From an uncultured Anaerolineae bacterium (GTDB lineage: Bacteria; Chloroflexota; Anaerolineae; Anaerolineales; Villigracilaceae): 64,000 nt of DNA. The position numbers were made by a program, and so were the translations under genes. Every line of letters begins with the position of its first letter. Position 1 is the stretch's first letter. Where the stretch lies: NCBI GenBank assembly GCA_903822545.1, contig CAIJPN010000100.1, forward strand, positions 26,505 to 90,504, written 5' to 3'. This document shows, one piece after another, positions 8,094-17,062 of this stretch. The notes under the pieces are model-generated. The model saw only the letters and a list, made by a program, of their open reading frames with translations. It had not been told where the DNA came from and searched no databases.

Positions 8094-9070
8094 AAATCGG
8101 CATCGTTGGCGGCTCGGGCAACATCAGCCAGCCCATTGTCAAATTGCTTTTGGAAAAAGGCCACGAGGTAGTGTGCGCCAACCGGGGCCAGTCCCGGCCA
8201 ATTCACCCGGGTGCCCGACTGGTACAGATCGACCGACACGATCGCTCCCGTTTCGAGGCTTTAATGCAGGCTGAAAAGTTCGACGCGGCGATTGACATGA
8301 TCTGCTTCGACGCCGAAGACGCCGCATCGAGCATTCGGGCCTTTCGGGGTGTGGGCTGGTTCGTTCAGACATCCACCGTTTGCACCTACGGCATCCAATA
8401 CGACTACTTCCCCGCCGATGAAACCCACCCACTGCGTCCGTTAACCGGCTACGCCCGCAACAAAGCCGCCGCCGATGATATTTACCTGGCGGCCTGGCAC
8501 ACCGAAAAATTCCCGGCGATCATCATCAAACCATCCACCACCTATGGGCCTGTTCAGGGTATGGTGCGCCAGGTATGCTGGGATTTCCAGTGGATCGACC
8601 GTGTCCGCAAAGGCAAGCCGATTCTCGTCTGCGGCGATGGCAATGCCCTGCACCAGCACCTGCATGTAGATGACATCGCCCGGGCTTTTGTGGGCGTCCT
8701 CGGCAGGGAACACTGCCTGGGACAGGTGTACAACGCTGTCAGCCGGGGATACACCACCTGGGCAGAATACCACCGCCTGGCTGGGAAACTGCTCGGGCGC
8801 GAGACAGAACTCGTGGGGGTGCCATTCCAAACGCTGAAAAGACTCAGCATCCCCGACTTCGGCATCTGCGAAGAGATTTTTGCCCATCACGTCTACTACT
8901 CATCCGAAAAACTGTTCCGCGATGTGCCCGAATTCCAGCCGCAGGTTACGCTGGAGCGGGGCATGGCGCAGGTTTTCGAGGCAATGGAGCGCAAAGGCAG
9001 GATCCCCAACTCAGATGATGTGACCTGGGAAGATGAACTCATCGCCAGGTATAAAAACGCCTTTGTTTAA
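8090..9070 (+). CDS. NAD-dependent epimerase/dehydratase
   Basis: This is a 326-residue extended SDR protein. Its nucleotide-binding motif GIVGGSGNISQPIVKLL is a GxxGxxG variant. The active-site region has Ser/Thr in FVQTSTVCTYG, and the usual Y-x3-K appears as YARNKAAAD. IIIKPSTTYGP matches the substrate-side P-x-x-x-Y-G motif. The substrate is probably a nucleotide sugar or similar polyol. ATG 8090 overlaps the TGA of the MocA-like gene, giving strong coupling; an in-frame upstream extension is not needed. Confidence 0.87.
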   Translation: MKIGIVGGSGNISQPIVKLLLEKGHEVVCANRGQSRPIHPGARLVQIDRHDRSRFEALMQAEKFDAAIDMICFDAEDAASSIRAFRGVGWFVQTSTVCTYGIQYDYFPADETHPLRPLTGYARNKAAADDIYLAAWHTEKFPAIIIKPSTTYGPVQGMVRQVCWDFQWIDRVRKGKPILVCGDGNALHQHLHVDDIARAFVGVLGREHCLGQVYNAVSRGYTTWAEYHRLAGKLLGRETELVGVPFQTLKRLSIPDFGICEEIFAHHVYYSSEKLFRDVPEFQPQVTLERGMAQVFEAMERKGRIPNSDDVTWEDELIARYKNAFV

Positions 9071-9194
9071 ACACCCAGAATACCGATCCAGTCTGGCGTA
9101 AAATTCCCTTATCCATCAACCTGCTCATCGGCGGATAGTGATGGCCGAATAGTTACCGCACAGCAACAAAAAATCACTCTTGGAGAATTCCCCC

Positions 9195-10187
9195 ATGCCC
9201 CACCAGTATTTTCTCGGCATTGATGTTGGTGCCACCAAAACCGCCGCGCTCATCGCAGATGAAACCGGCACTGCGCTCGGCTACGGCCTGGGCGGCCCCG
9301 GCAACCATGAAAGTGTTGGATGGGATGGTTTCAAACAAGCCATCGATGATGCCGTCAAACAAGCCCTGGCGCAGGCCGGTGTGACCATCGCAGAGATTGC
9401 TGCCGCCGGGATGGGCCTGGCCGGGCTGGATTGGGATAACGAATACGAAATCCACACAAGTGCCCTGGCTGAGATCGGCCTGACCATGCCAATGTTCATC
9501 GACAACGATAGCGCCCTGGGCCTGTATGCGGGCGCCAGCCAAGGCTGGGGGGTGTGCGTGGCAGCCGGTTCAAGCAACAATGCGCGCGGGCGCGGCAAAG
9601 ATGGCCGCCTGGGGCGCATCACCGGGCATGGCTCGGAATTTGGCGAGTATGGCGGTGCCTGGGAGATCATTCACCATGCCATTCAAAAAGTAGCCTACGA
9701 GTGGAGCAAACGCATCGCGCCAACGGCGATGAGCCCCGTGTTCATCGCCGATACCGGCGCACGCAACCTTGCCGACCTGGTGGAAGGGCTGGCACTGCGC
9801 CGCTATGAACCCAAAGGATACTGGGCCATCCGCGTTTTTGAGTGCGCTGCTGCTGGTGACAAAGCCGCGCGAGATGTCATCACCTGGGCCGGGCATGAAC
9901 TGGGCGAAACCGCCTGCGCCATCATCCGCCAGATCGAAGCCGAAAACGAGCCGGTGGAAATCATCCTGACCGGCAGCGTTTACAAAGGCGGCGAACTCAT
10001 CCTTGGCCCGCTGCGCGAAGTGGTGCTGGCAACCGCCCCCCAGGCAAAATTCATCGTGGTGGATGCCCCGCCCGTGGTCGGCGGTGTGCTGATGGGCATG
10101 GAACTCATCCTGGGCAAAGATGCCTACAAAACCCGCGCCCATCTGCTCGAAACCGCCAGGGCGCTTTCGGTGAGCAGCGGGGAATAA
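9195..10187 (+). CDS. BadF/BadG/NAGK-type sugar kinase
   Basis: This 330-residue protein belongs to the ASKHA ATPase fold. The phosphate-1 motif is FLGIDVGATKTAALIAD and a later glycine motif is AAGSSNNARGRG. The Asp of MFIDNDSALGLYAG and the adenosine motif IILTGSVYKGG fit N-acetylglucosamine kinase-like proteins. It probably phosphorylates an amino sugar in the cytoplasm. A GGAG site precedes ATG 9195; TTG 9180 would place that site inside the gene and was rejected. The MocA-like and epimerase genes upstream suggest a carbohydrate-use context. Confidence 0.85.
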   Translation: MPHQYFLGIDVGATKTAALIADETGTALGYGLGGPGNHESVGWDGFKQAIDDAVKQALAQAGVTIAEIAAAGMGLAGLDWDNEYEIHTSALAEIGLTMPMFIDNDSALGLYAGASQGWGVCVAAGSSNNARGRGKDGRLGRITGHGSEFGEYGGAWEIIHHAIQKVAYEWSKRIAPTAMSPVFIADTGARNLADLVEGLALRRYEPKGYWAIRVFECAAAGDKAARDVITWAGHELGETACAIIRQIEAENEPVEIILTGSVYKGGELILGPLREVVLATAPQAKFIVVDAPPVVGGVLMGMELILGKDAYKTRAHLLETARALSVSSGE

Positions 10188-10206
10188 CACATCATTTTGG
10201 AGTAGC

Positions 10207-10854
10207 ATGAAACTCATCAGCATTAATCTTGGAAAAGAAGAAACCCTCGTGCGCCCGAACCGCAGCGAGCAAACCGGCATTTTCAAACGCCCGGCAGCTG
10301 GCCCCGTTCAAATCACAAAAGACGGCCTCCCCGGAGATTTTATCGGCGACAAAAAGCATCATGGCGGCCCCGACCAGGCTGTTTACGTTTACGGCATGGG
10401 TGATTACGCCTGGTGGGCGGGAGAATTGGGCTACGAACTCAGCCCCGGCACGTTCGGTGAAAACCTGACGATTTCTGAATTGGAGAGCCCGGCCATTCGC
10501 ATCGGCGATGTGTTCAAGCTGGGCGTGGTCACACTCCAGGTGACGGCTCCGCGTATCCCGTGCGGCACCCTGGCAGGGCGGATGAAAATCCCAGAGTTTG
10601 TCAAACAATTCCGGTTTGCCGGGCGGCCCGGGTTGTATTGCCGCGTTCTCAGCGAGGGAATCCTCGAGGCTGGCGAGCAGGTGAAAGTCGAGCAGTTCAG
10701 CGGGGAAACGGTATCCATTTGGGATGCGATGAAAGATTACTACGAGCCAGGACTGACAGAGTCATCCATCCAACGCTTCTTAAATGCGCCGATTGCGATC
10801 CGCCTGCGCAAAGAGAAAGAAGATCAACTGGAAAAGCTGCGCGCAGCCAGGTGA
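10207..10854 (+). CDS. MOSC domain protein (YiiM-like)
   Basis: This 215-residue protein has the MOSC core: GDFIGDKKHHGGPDQAVYVY, then PGTFGENLTI, and the conserved cysteine in APRIPCGTLAGRM. A helical tail follows (SIWDAMKDYYEPGLTESSIQRFL), as in YiiM. MOSC proteins bind a molybdenum-sulfur cofactor and transfer sulfur or reduce N-hydroxylated compounds; the substrate here is unknown. It begins 19 bases after the kinase gene with a TTTTGGAG site and is probably co-transcribed. Confidence 0.92.
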   Translation: MKLISINLGKEETLVRPNRSEQTGIFKRPAAGPVQITKDGLPGDFIGDKKHHGGPDQAVYVYGMGDYAWWAGELGYELSPGTFGENLTISELESPAIRIGDVFKLGVVTLQVTAPRIPCGTLAGRMKIPEFVKQFRFAGRPGLYCRVLSEGILEAGEQVKVEQFSGETVSIWDAMKDYYEPGLTESSIQRFLNAPIAIRLRKEKEDQLEKLRAAR

Positions 10855-10861
10855 GGCAAAC

Positions 10862-11212
10862 ATGAAACTCCTAAGAGTGACACGCTGGTTGTTTTTTGCA
10901 AACGCGCTGCTCTGGGTGATTTTTGGGATGGCAAGCATCTGGAGGTTGCAAGCGAACGCGAATATCAGCATGGGGCTGGCTGTTGTGCTGGCTGTTTTCA
11001 TGTCAGGAAACGCGCTGGCGATTTTCCTGAGCGGTTTTTTGCTGGGGAAAGGTTACAAGTTTGCCTTCAACTTTGCTCTGATGGTGCTGGCTGTCAATAT
11101 TTTCCTGACCATTACTGACCAGGTGGGGCTATGGGATGCAGTAACACTGTTGATTGATCTGGCGCTGGTGACGCTGCTTTTTGTTTGCAAGAAAACGGGG
11201 ATCGAATTGTAA
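10862..11212 (+). CDS. four-helix integral membrane protein, unknown function
   Basis: This 116-residue protein is almost entirely hydrophobic, with four membrane segments (about residues 8-26, 36-58, 66-88 and 91-109) and short charged loops. No catalytic motif is visible. It starts seven bases after the MOSC gene with a GTGAGG site, so it likely belongs to the same transcript. Confidence 0.75.
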   Translation: MKLLRVTRWLFFANALLWVIFGMASIWRLQANANISMGLAVVLAVFMSGNALAIFLSGFLLGKGYKFAFNFALMVLAVNIFLTITDQVGLWDAVTLLIDLALVTLLFVCKKTGIEL

Positions 11213-11297
11213 GATTCATGAATAATTGATGGTGAGTTTGCTTTTTTTGTTGTGATGTAAGCCAGTCTCGGGGTGATAGAATGAAATTATCGGTTGT

Positions 11298-11322
11298 GCA
11301 ACCAAACGAGTTTACCTGCGTA
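11298..11322 (+). promoter_or_regulatory. possible ECF-type promoter of the sigma operon
   Basis: GCAACC (11298-11303) and CGTA (11319-11322) are separated by 15 bases. This resembles the AAC-type -35 and CGT-type -10 of autoregulated ECF promoters. It lies 31 bases before the GTG start. It is a single example without a second copy to support it. Confidence 0.4.
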
Positions 11323-11353
11323 TACCTGCACAGAACGATATACAGGAGCAAAA

Positions 11354-11959
11354 GTGAGCGAAGAATCGACCTGGGTACTCCAGGCGCAACAAGGTGACGA
11401 CGAGGCGTTTACCCGGCTGGTGGAACATTACCAGACCCCGGTCTATAACCTGTGCTACCGTATGCTGGGTGAACCCGAAGCCGCTGAAGACGCTTCGCAA
11501 GAAGCGTTTATGCGGGCCTACCAGAACATCTCGCGCTACGACCGACAGCGACCGTTTGCAACCTGGCTGCTATCCATCACCGCGCACTACTGCATCGACC
11601 GGTTGCGTCGCCGCAAATTTGGCTTTATCTCGCTGGATGACGAAGGCGAAGATGACGACCGCCCGTTTGAGTTACCCGATGCAAATGCCATTAACCCGGA
11701 GCATGCAACCGTACAGCGAGAGGAACAGGCACAAGTCCACGAAGCGCTGCAAGGCCTGGATGCTACCGACCGCGCGGCGATTGTGCTACGCTACTGGTAC
11801 GACTTCTCTGAGATAGAGATTTCCGAAAACCTGGGTCTGACTGTCAGCGCGGTGAAAAGCCGTTTGTTCCGAGCACGCAAAGCAGTGGCCCGCTTGCTGC
11901 AAAAAAATGCTCCTGCACCCCATTTGGAAAGGATGCCCTATGGCTCACCAGCCCTTTGA
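11354..11959 (+). CDS. ECF RNA polymerase sigma factor
   Basis: This 201-residue sigma factor has both conserved domains. Region 2 includes FTRLVEHYQTPVYNLCYRML, AEDASQEAFMRAYQNI and PFATWLLSITAHYCIDRLRRRK. Region 4 includes LDATDRAAIVLRYWYDFSEIEISENLGLTVSAVKSRLFRARK. An acidic linker (DDEGEDDDRPFELPD) joins them. The GTG at 11354 is chosen for its AGGAG site five to nine bases upstream. The final 20 bases overlap the anti-sigma gene, which points to paired synthesis. Confidence 0.93.
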   Translation: MSEESTWVLQAQQGDDEAFTRLVEHYQTPVYNLCYRMLGEPEAAEDASQEAFMRAYQNISRYDRQRPFATWLLSITAHYCIDRLRRRKFGFISLDDEGEDDDRPFELPDANAINPEHATVQREEQAQVHEALQGLDATDRAAIVLRYWYDFSEIEISENLGLTVSAVKSRLFRARKAVARLLQKNAPAPHLERMPYGSPAL

Positions 11960-12494
11960 AACCTGGCTGCTCGCTGACGAGCGCCTATCCCCCGAACAAG
12001 ACCGTGAACTACGCCTGCACCTGCGTGACTGTCCGAAGTGCAACGCCCTGGCCCGGGCAAACCTGGCCTTGCGCGCGGCCCCGGTGGCAGCACCTGCCCA
12101 GGGTTTTGCGCTGCGTTTCCAGGCGCGTCTGGAAGCGCAACGCAAGATTGAGCGGCGCCGGGCTGTTTTCGGCTCGATCCTGTTGGGGGCGGCGGGTGTA
12201 GGATTCTTGCTGTGGCTGCTGTTGCCTTTCCTTCCGCTGGTGGGAGCATCCCCGATAGAGTTGTTTTCGTTGTGGATCAGTGCGCTTGTGTTTTTAGCAA
12301 GCTCGGTAAATGCGGCAGCGATCATCCTGCACGCTGTTTCCAGTGCGCTGGTCAGCCTGGTGCCAGGGTATATCTGGGCTACAACGCTGACTTTCTTCGG
12401 CGGGGCGGCTTTTTTATGGGCAGTATCGTTCAAGCGATTGGGGATTTTCCCACAAACAGCCGTACAAGCGCGACAAGCCGCCCAAGGGCACTAA
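11940..12494 (+). CDS. zinc-finger anti-sigma factor, membrane-bound
   Basis: This 184-residue protein carries the ZAS signature H27-x3-C31-x2-C34 in LRLHLRDCPKCNAL. A basic linker and three hydrophobic segments follow (about residues 78-100, 108-128 and 140-160). Such proteins hold their partner sigma at the membrane until a signal releases it. It overlaps the sigma gene by 20 bases, fixing the pair. More than one membrane helix is unusual for a simple ZAS protein, so signal sensing may occur within the membrane. Confidence 0.88.
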   Translation: MAHQPFETWLLADERLSPEQDRELRLHLRDCPKCNALARANLALRAAPVAAPAQGFALRFQARLEAQRKIERRRAVFGSILLGAAGVGFLLWLLLPFLPLVGASPIELFSLWISALVFLASSVNAAAIILHAVSSALVSLVPGYIWATTLTFFGGAAFLWAVSFKRLGIFPQTAVQARQAAQGH

Positions 12495-12523
12495 GCCGTC
12501 CAATGAAGACAAGGAGTAAAACT

Positions 12524-13552
12524 ATGAAAACCGCAGGTAAATTTCTGAGTATTCTTTTACTGGCAGCCATGTTGTTCGTGCCGTTACAATCGGCAGCAGC
12601 CAAAGGCCTGCAAGATGGCCAGGTTATTTTTGGCAGTTCGTACACTGTTAAAGATGGTGAAACACTAAATGGCGACCTGGTTGTGTTTGGTGGCAGCGCT
12701 ACCGTTGAAAAAGGCGGCAAAGTGCTCGGCGCAGTCATCCTGGCAGGTGGCAGCGTCACCGTCGATGGGGATGTCAGCAAGGATGTGATTGTGATGGGCG
12801 GGGCGGTCAATCTCGGCCCATCAGCGCACATCCGCGGGAATCTCGTCACGATGGGCGCGCCTGTGAGCAAGGCAGATGGCGCCCGTGTGGATGGAGACTC
12901 GATCGACAACCCGACCCCGCCAGTGGTTCCTGGTGTGGATACGCCATCTGTGGCAGAACCCACCAAAAGCGGGCTGGACTGGCTGGTTAACCCGGTCTGG
13001 GAAGCGGTGATGCTGTTTGTGCGCGCCTTTATCCTGGCCATGCTGGCCCTGCTGGTGGCGCTGTTCCTGCCGGTGTATACCCGCCGGGTGGGTGAAGCCA
13101 TCACCCGCCAGCCAATGCAAGCGGGTGGGATGGGTTTCTTGACGCTGGTTGGTTTCATCGTCTCGGTTGTGGCGCTGGGATTGTTCAGTGTGTTCATCAT
13201 CACCATCCTGCTGACAGTGCCGCTGATCATTGCCCTGTCCATCGCCTTTTCGGCAGCGATTGTGTTCGGGTGGATCGGCCTGGGTACCGAAGTTGGCCTG
13301 AGATTCGGCGCAATGGTGCAGCGCTCGGGCGGAGAAATCCCGCTGCCAATGGCGGCTGCGTTGGGAACTTTTGTGCTGAGTGTGGTGGTGAATGGGATTG
13401 GCTTTATCGCATGCGTGGGCTGGATCCTGCCATTCGTGGTGAGCATGCTCGGGCTGGGGGCGGTTGTAATGACCCGCTTCGGGTCGCGCCCGATTCTTTT
13501 GACGGCAACACCGGCCGAGGCGCAGCCTAACCCGGTTGGTGAAAATTTGTAG
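12524..13552 (+). CDS. secreted/membrane protein with bactofilin-like beta repeats
   Basis: This 342-residue protein has a signal peptide (residues 1-25) and then a short-period repeat rich in Gly, Val and Asp: GDLVVFGGSATVEKGGKVLG, AVILAGGSVTVDGDVSKDV, IVMGGAVNLGPSAHIRGN. That pattern suggests a small right-handed beta-helix as in bactofilins. A Pro-rich linker and four to five membrane helices follow (about residues 165-325). It is the third gene of the sigma/anti-sigma operon, so it is probably part of the envelope response that the sigma controls. AAGGAG precedes ATG 12524. Confidence 0.75.
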   Translation: MKTAGKFLSILLLAAMLFVPLQSAAAKGLQDGQVIFGSSYTVKDGETLNGDLVVFGGSATVEKGGKVLGAVILAGGSVTVDGDVSKDVIVMGGAVNLGPSAHIRGNLVTMGAPVSKADGARVDGDSIDNPTPPVVPGVDTPSVAEPTKSGLDWLVNPVWEAVMLFVRAFILAMLALLVALFLPVYTRRVGEAITRQPMQAGGMGFLTLVGFIVSVVALGLFSVFIITILLTVPLIIALSIAFSAAIVFGWIGLGTEVGLRFGAMVQRSGGEIPLPMAAALGTFVLSVVVNGIGFIACVGWILPFVVSMLGLGAVVMTRFGSRPILLTATPAEAQPNPVGENL

Positions 13553-13575
13553 CGTCAAATGATTTCAAAGGTCAA

Positions 13576-13607
13576 GCATCCACCTGTAGCGGGTGGATGC
13601 TTTTTTT
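13576..13607 (+). terminator. Rho-independent terminator
   Basis: GCATCCACC (13576-13584) and GGTGGATGC (13592-13600) form a strong stem, followed by seven T. It closes the sigma operon. Confidence 0.92.
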
Positions 13608-13831
13608 ATCTGTTTGGATGGCAAATTTTTTTGTTTTCTCAGCGTCTCCGTGACTCCGTGGTGAAAAAATGGGTAACAGGCAACTACCCAGGGCCCAAAA
13701 CCACAAATTTCCTTGGAATTAGCATTCCTTCCGGGCCGGAAGGTGTTCCCCCATCGGGAGCTGCACGCAGGGTGAGAGGCTTTTATCGCGTAGGTTATAA
13801 TCAGTAGATGAAAATACCGAGGAGAGCAAAT

Positions 13832-14938
13832 ATGAGTGATAACCCTTTGAGCACACCCGTCCACACCCATCCTGTTCCCATGCTGCGCGTCTCTGGCACG
13901 CACCGCGAAATCGGACGCCAGATTGGTGAGGGTGCACGCTCGCAAGTGCAGCACAGCGTCGAAAATGCGCGCTCGCTGCTCTCAGACGCCTACGAGCAGC
14001 TTGAGCTGACCTGGGATGGGGCGAAAATCCAGGCGCGCAAGTACCTGCCATTTGCCCAGGAACGCTATAACCAGTATGTGGATGAGATGGCCGGCATTGC
14101 GGAAGGTGCAAATGTGGCCTTTGAAGATATTGTGGTCTTGAACGCCATGGAAGCCGTGACGATGGATGCGCTGCACCTGACACGCTGCACCAGCATGGCC
14201 GTAAACGAGGAACGCACCGCCGATGGGCATGTGCTGGCAGCCCACAACGAAGACTGGGTTCCCGAAGACGAAGATGATGTTTTCCTGATCTATGCCAAAC
14301 CCGATGATGAGCCGCCGTTTATGGCGATGAATTACGGCGGATTACTTCCCAATGTCGGGTTCAACGCCTATGGGATTGCCCAGTTAATTGATTCGGTCTA
14401 CCCCAACGATTCTCGCATCGGCATTCCGCGCCTGGTGGCGGCCCGGGCAGTGCTGTCGGCCAAAACCCCGGCAGAAGCCATCCGCAAGATGCTGGTGCCA
14501 CACCGCGCTGCAGGTTACAACCACTTGCTGGTGCATGAAAGCGGTGAGATATATTCGGTAGAGGCTTCTGCACGTCGTTTCGACATCCTGTACGCGCTGG
14601 ATGGCTATATGGCGCACACCAATCACTACTTGACCCGGCCCATGCAGGAAATCGAGAAAGATCCCGAGGAGTTGATCTCTTCACGCGTGCGCTACTATCG
14701 CGCCAACCGGCTGCTGCGCCAAAACGAGTCGCACACCATCAAGACCTTACAGGCTATCCAAAAGGATCACACCAACTTCTCGAACTCCATCTGCAACCAC
14801 GCCGTCGATGTAAACGACCCGCTCGACCGCGAAAAAACCATCAACGCTATGGTGATCGATCTGACAGCCCGCGAAATGCACATCGCCTGGGGCAACCCGT
14901 GCCAGAATTCCTATCACACCTTTCACCTGGAAGAGTAG
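13832..14938 (+). CDS. C45 family peptidase / acyl-CoA:6-APA acyltransferase-like
   Basis: This 368-residue Ntn-hydrolase-like protein has the family layout: LRVSGTHREIGRQIGEGARS, then FEDIVVLNAMEAV, and the presumed autoprocessing nucleophile in HLTRCTSMAV. Next come HVLAAHNEDW and YGIAQLIDSVY. Relatives hydrolyse or transfer acyl groups from amides after self-cleavage before the cysteine. No signal peptide is seen, so it probably acts in the cytoplasm. ATG 13832 follows a GAGGAG site; ATG 13808 would include that site. Confidence 0.88.
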   Translation: MSDNPLSTPVHTHPVPMLRVSGTHREIGRQIGEGARSQVQHSVENARSLLSDAYEQLELTWDGAKIQARKYLPFAQERYNQYVDEMAGIAEGANVAFEDIVVLNAMEAVTMDALHLTRCTSMAVNEERTADGHVLAAHNEDWVPEDEDDVFLIYAKPDDEPPFMAMNYGGLLPNVGFNAYGIAQLIDSVYPNDSRIGIPRLVAARAVLSAKTPAEAIRKMLVPHRAAGYNHLLVHESGEIYSVEASARRFDILYALDGYMAHTNHYLTRPMQEIEKDPEELISSRVRYYRANRLLRQNESHTIKTLQAIQKDHTNFSNSICNHAVDVNDPLDREKTINAMVIDLTAREMHIAWGNPCQNSYHTFHLEE

Positions 14939-15001
14939 GAGTTTCGCCAAAGCTGTAGCGTGCGTCGCACCCTGCCCAAATTCTTAAAAAAAGCCCCGGG
15001 C

Positions 15002-15029
15002 TTGACACCCGGCCCGTTTTGAAGATAAT
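15002..15029 (+). promoter_or_regulatory. sigma-70 type promoter for the pheS-pheT leader
   Basis: TTGACA (15002-15007) and GATAAT (15024-15029) are separated by 16 bases. Transcription would start near 15036, just before the T-box leader. Confidence 0.7.
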
Positions 15030-15035
15030 TACTCT

Positions 15036-15345
15036 CAACAGGCGAGCCTTTCCAACGGCATTGACCGGGGAAAGTAGGTTGGCAGAAGTTGACAGAGATG
15101 CGCTGGAACGCTGAGACAGTGCTCAACCGAACCCAAATCGAAGTTCCCCCGCGAGCCGCTCAGGTGAAAAGTCGAGTAGTCTGAGCCGTAATCCCTACGT
15201 TACCGGGGAAACTGATAGTCGAAATTCGAATTTCGATGGTCGGTGAAGAAGTGAGTTGCCCTTCAGCAATGTTCAGGGTGACTAATTTGGGTGGTACCGC
15301 GAGAATCTCCCTCTCGTCCCAATCTGGGCGGGAGGTTTTTGTTTT
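15036..15345 (+). ncRNA. T-box riboswitch, tRNA-Phe responsive
   Basis: The conserved T-box core GGGTGGTACCGCG lies at 15289-15301. It is followed by a GC-rich hairpin (15309-15334) and a T-rich run, the standard terminator/antiterminator arrangement. The upstream 220 bases can fold as Stem I. TTC at 15144-15146, in GAAGTTCCC, is a plausible Phe specifier codon, matching the pheS gene below. Uncharged tRNA-Phe would stabilise the antiterminator and raise synthetase expression. A TCGAAATTCGAATTTCGA palindrome interrupts the linker at about 15218-15237. Confidence 0.9.
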
Positions 15346-15353
15346 GTAAAACC

Positions 15354-15419
15354 CGATATTCGATATTTGATACTCGAACACCCAATATCGAATTATCGAA
15401 TATCGCGTATCGAATAACG
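15354..15419. repeat. AT-rich TCGAATA repeat cluster, upstream of pheS
   Basis: About 65 bases composed of variants of CGATATT, TCGAATA and ATATCGA. Related clusters lie at 16494-16556, 17016-17052, 18617-18672 and 18931-18976. It separates the T-box terminator from the pheS start. Confidence 0.8.
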
Positions 15420-15427
15420 GAGGCACT

Positions 15428-16489
<1,062 letters not shown>

Positions 16490-16493
16490 AGCG

Positions 16494-16556
16494 CGATAAT
16501 TGAATATTCGATAATTCGAAGTTCGAACATCCAATATCGACTATCGAATATCGAGG
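16494..16556. repeat. AT-rich TCGAATA repeat cluster, pheS/S23 junction
   Basis: The cluster contains TTGAATATTCGATAATTCGA, GTTCGAAC and ACTATCGAATATCGAG. It fills the gap between pheS and the S23-type gene and resembles the cluster on that gene's other side. Confidence 0.85.
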
Positions 16557-16561
16557 TTCTT

Positions 16562-17032
16562 ATGAGCATCAGCGGCCTTGAAAAACTGGACGTTTGGAAC
16601 AAAGCAATGGCTTTTGCTGTTCGCGTTCACAAGGAAGTTTTGCCGATTTTGCCATCGGAAGAAAAGTGGAGTCTTGGGCAACAAACCCGCCGCTCTGCCC
16701 AAAGTATTCCGGCCAACATTGCTGAAGGACACGGACGATTTTATTACCAGGATAATGTTCGTTTCTGCTATATCGCGCGTGGTTCGCTGGAAGAAACACT
16801 GAGCCACATTGTTTTTGCCAGAAAAATGGAATACATTCCAGCGACGTTGTACCAATCCTTGTCGGTAGATGGCGAAGCCCTGAACAAATTGATCAATGGT
16901 TACATCAGTTTCCTAAAAAACAGTAAACAAGGCGCAAACGAACCTGGCGCAAGCTACACGGTGCGCGAAACATCATCAGAATACATCATGGATGGCGAAA
17001 CACCCCCGCCATCAGACTCGAATAACGAATAA
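16562..17032 (+). CDS. four-helix bundle protein, S23 family
   Basis: This 156-residue protein matches the S23 / 23S rRNA-intervening-sequence family. It has LEKLDVWNKAMAFAVRVHKE, then SLGQQTRRSAQSIPANIAEGHGR and FLRGSLEE-type ARGSLEETLSHIVFA. These small bundles occur in rRNA intervening sequences and, as Avd-like proteins, near diversity-generating retroelements; no reverse transcriptase is present here. The gene splits the pheS-pheT operon and is bracketed by TCGAATA repeats. Its last codons (SDSNNE) are made from the right-hand repeat. The ATG follows GGTTCTT, a poor ribosome-binding site. Confidence 0.9.
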   Translation: MSISGLEKLDVWNKAMAFAVRVHKEVLPILPSEEKWSLGQQTRRSAQSIPANIAEGHGRFYYQDNVRFCYIARGSLEETLSHIVFARKMEYIPATLYQSLSVDGEALNKLINGYISFLKNSKQGANEPGASYTVRETSSEYIMDGETPPPSDSNNE

Positions 17033-17052
17033 TCGAATATCGAGTACTCGAA
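17016..17052. repeat. AT-rich TCGAATA repeat cluster, S23/pheT junction
   Basis: It contains CTCGAATAACGAATAATCGA and ATATCGAGTACTCGA. It overlaps the end of the S23-type gene and stops just before the pheT ribosome-binding site AAGGAG. Confidence 0.85.
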
Positions 17053-17062
17053 GGAGATTTTC

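Noticed and set aside
16562..17032. Diversity-generating retroelement accessory gene
   Set aside because: The S23/Avd fold fits, but there is no reverse transcriptase, template repeat or variable repeat nearby.
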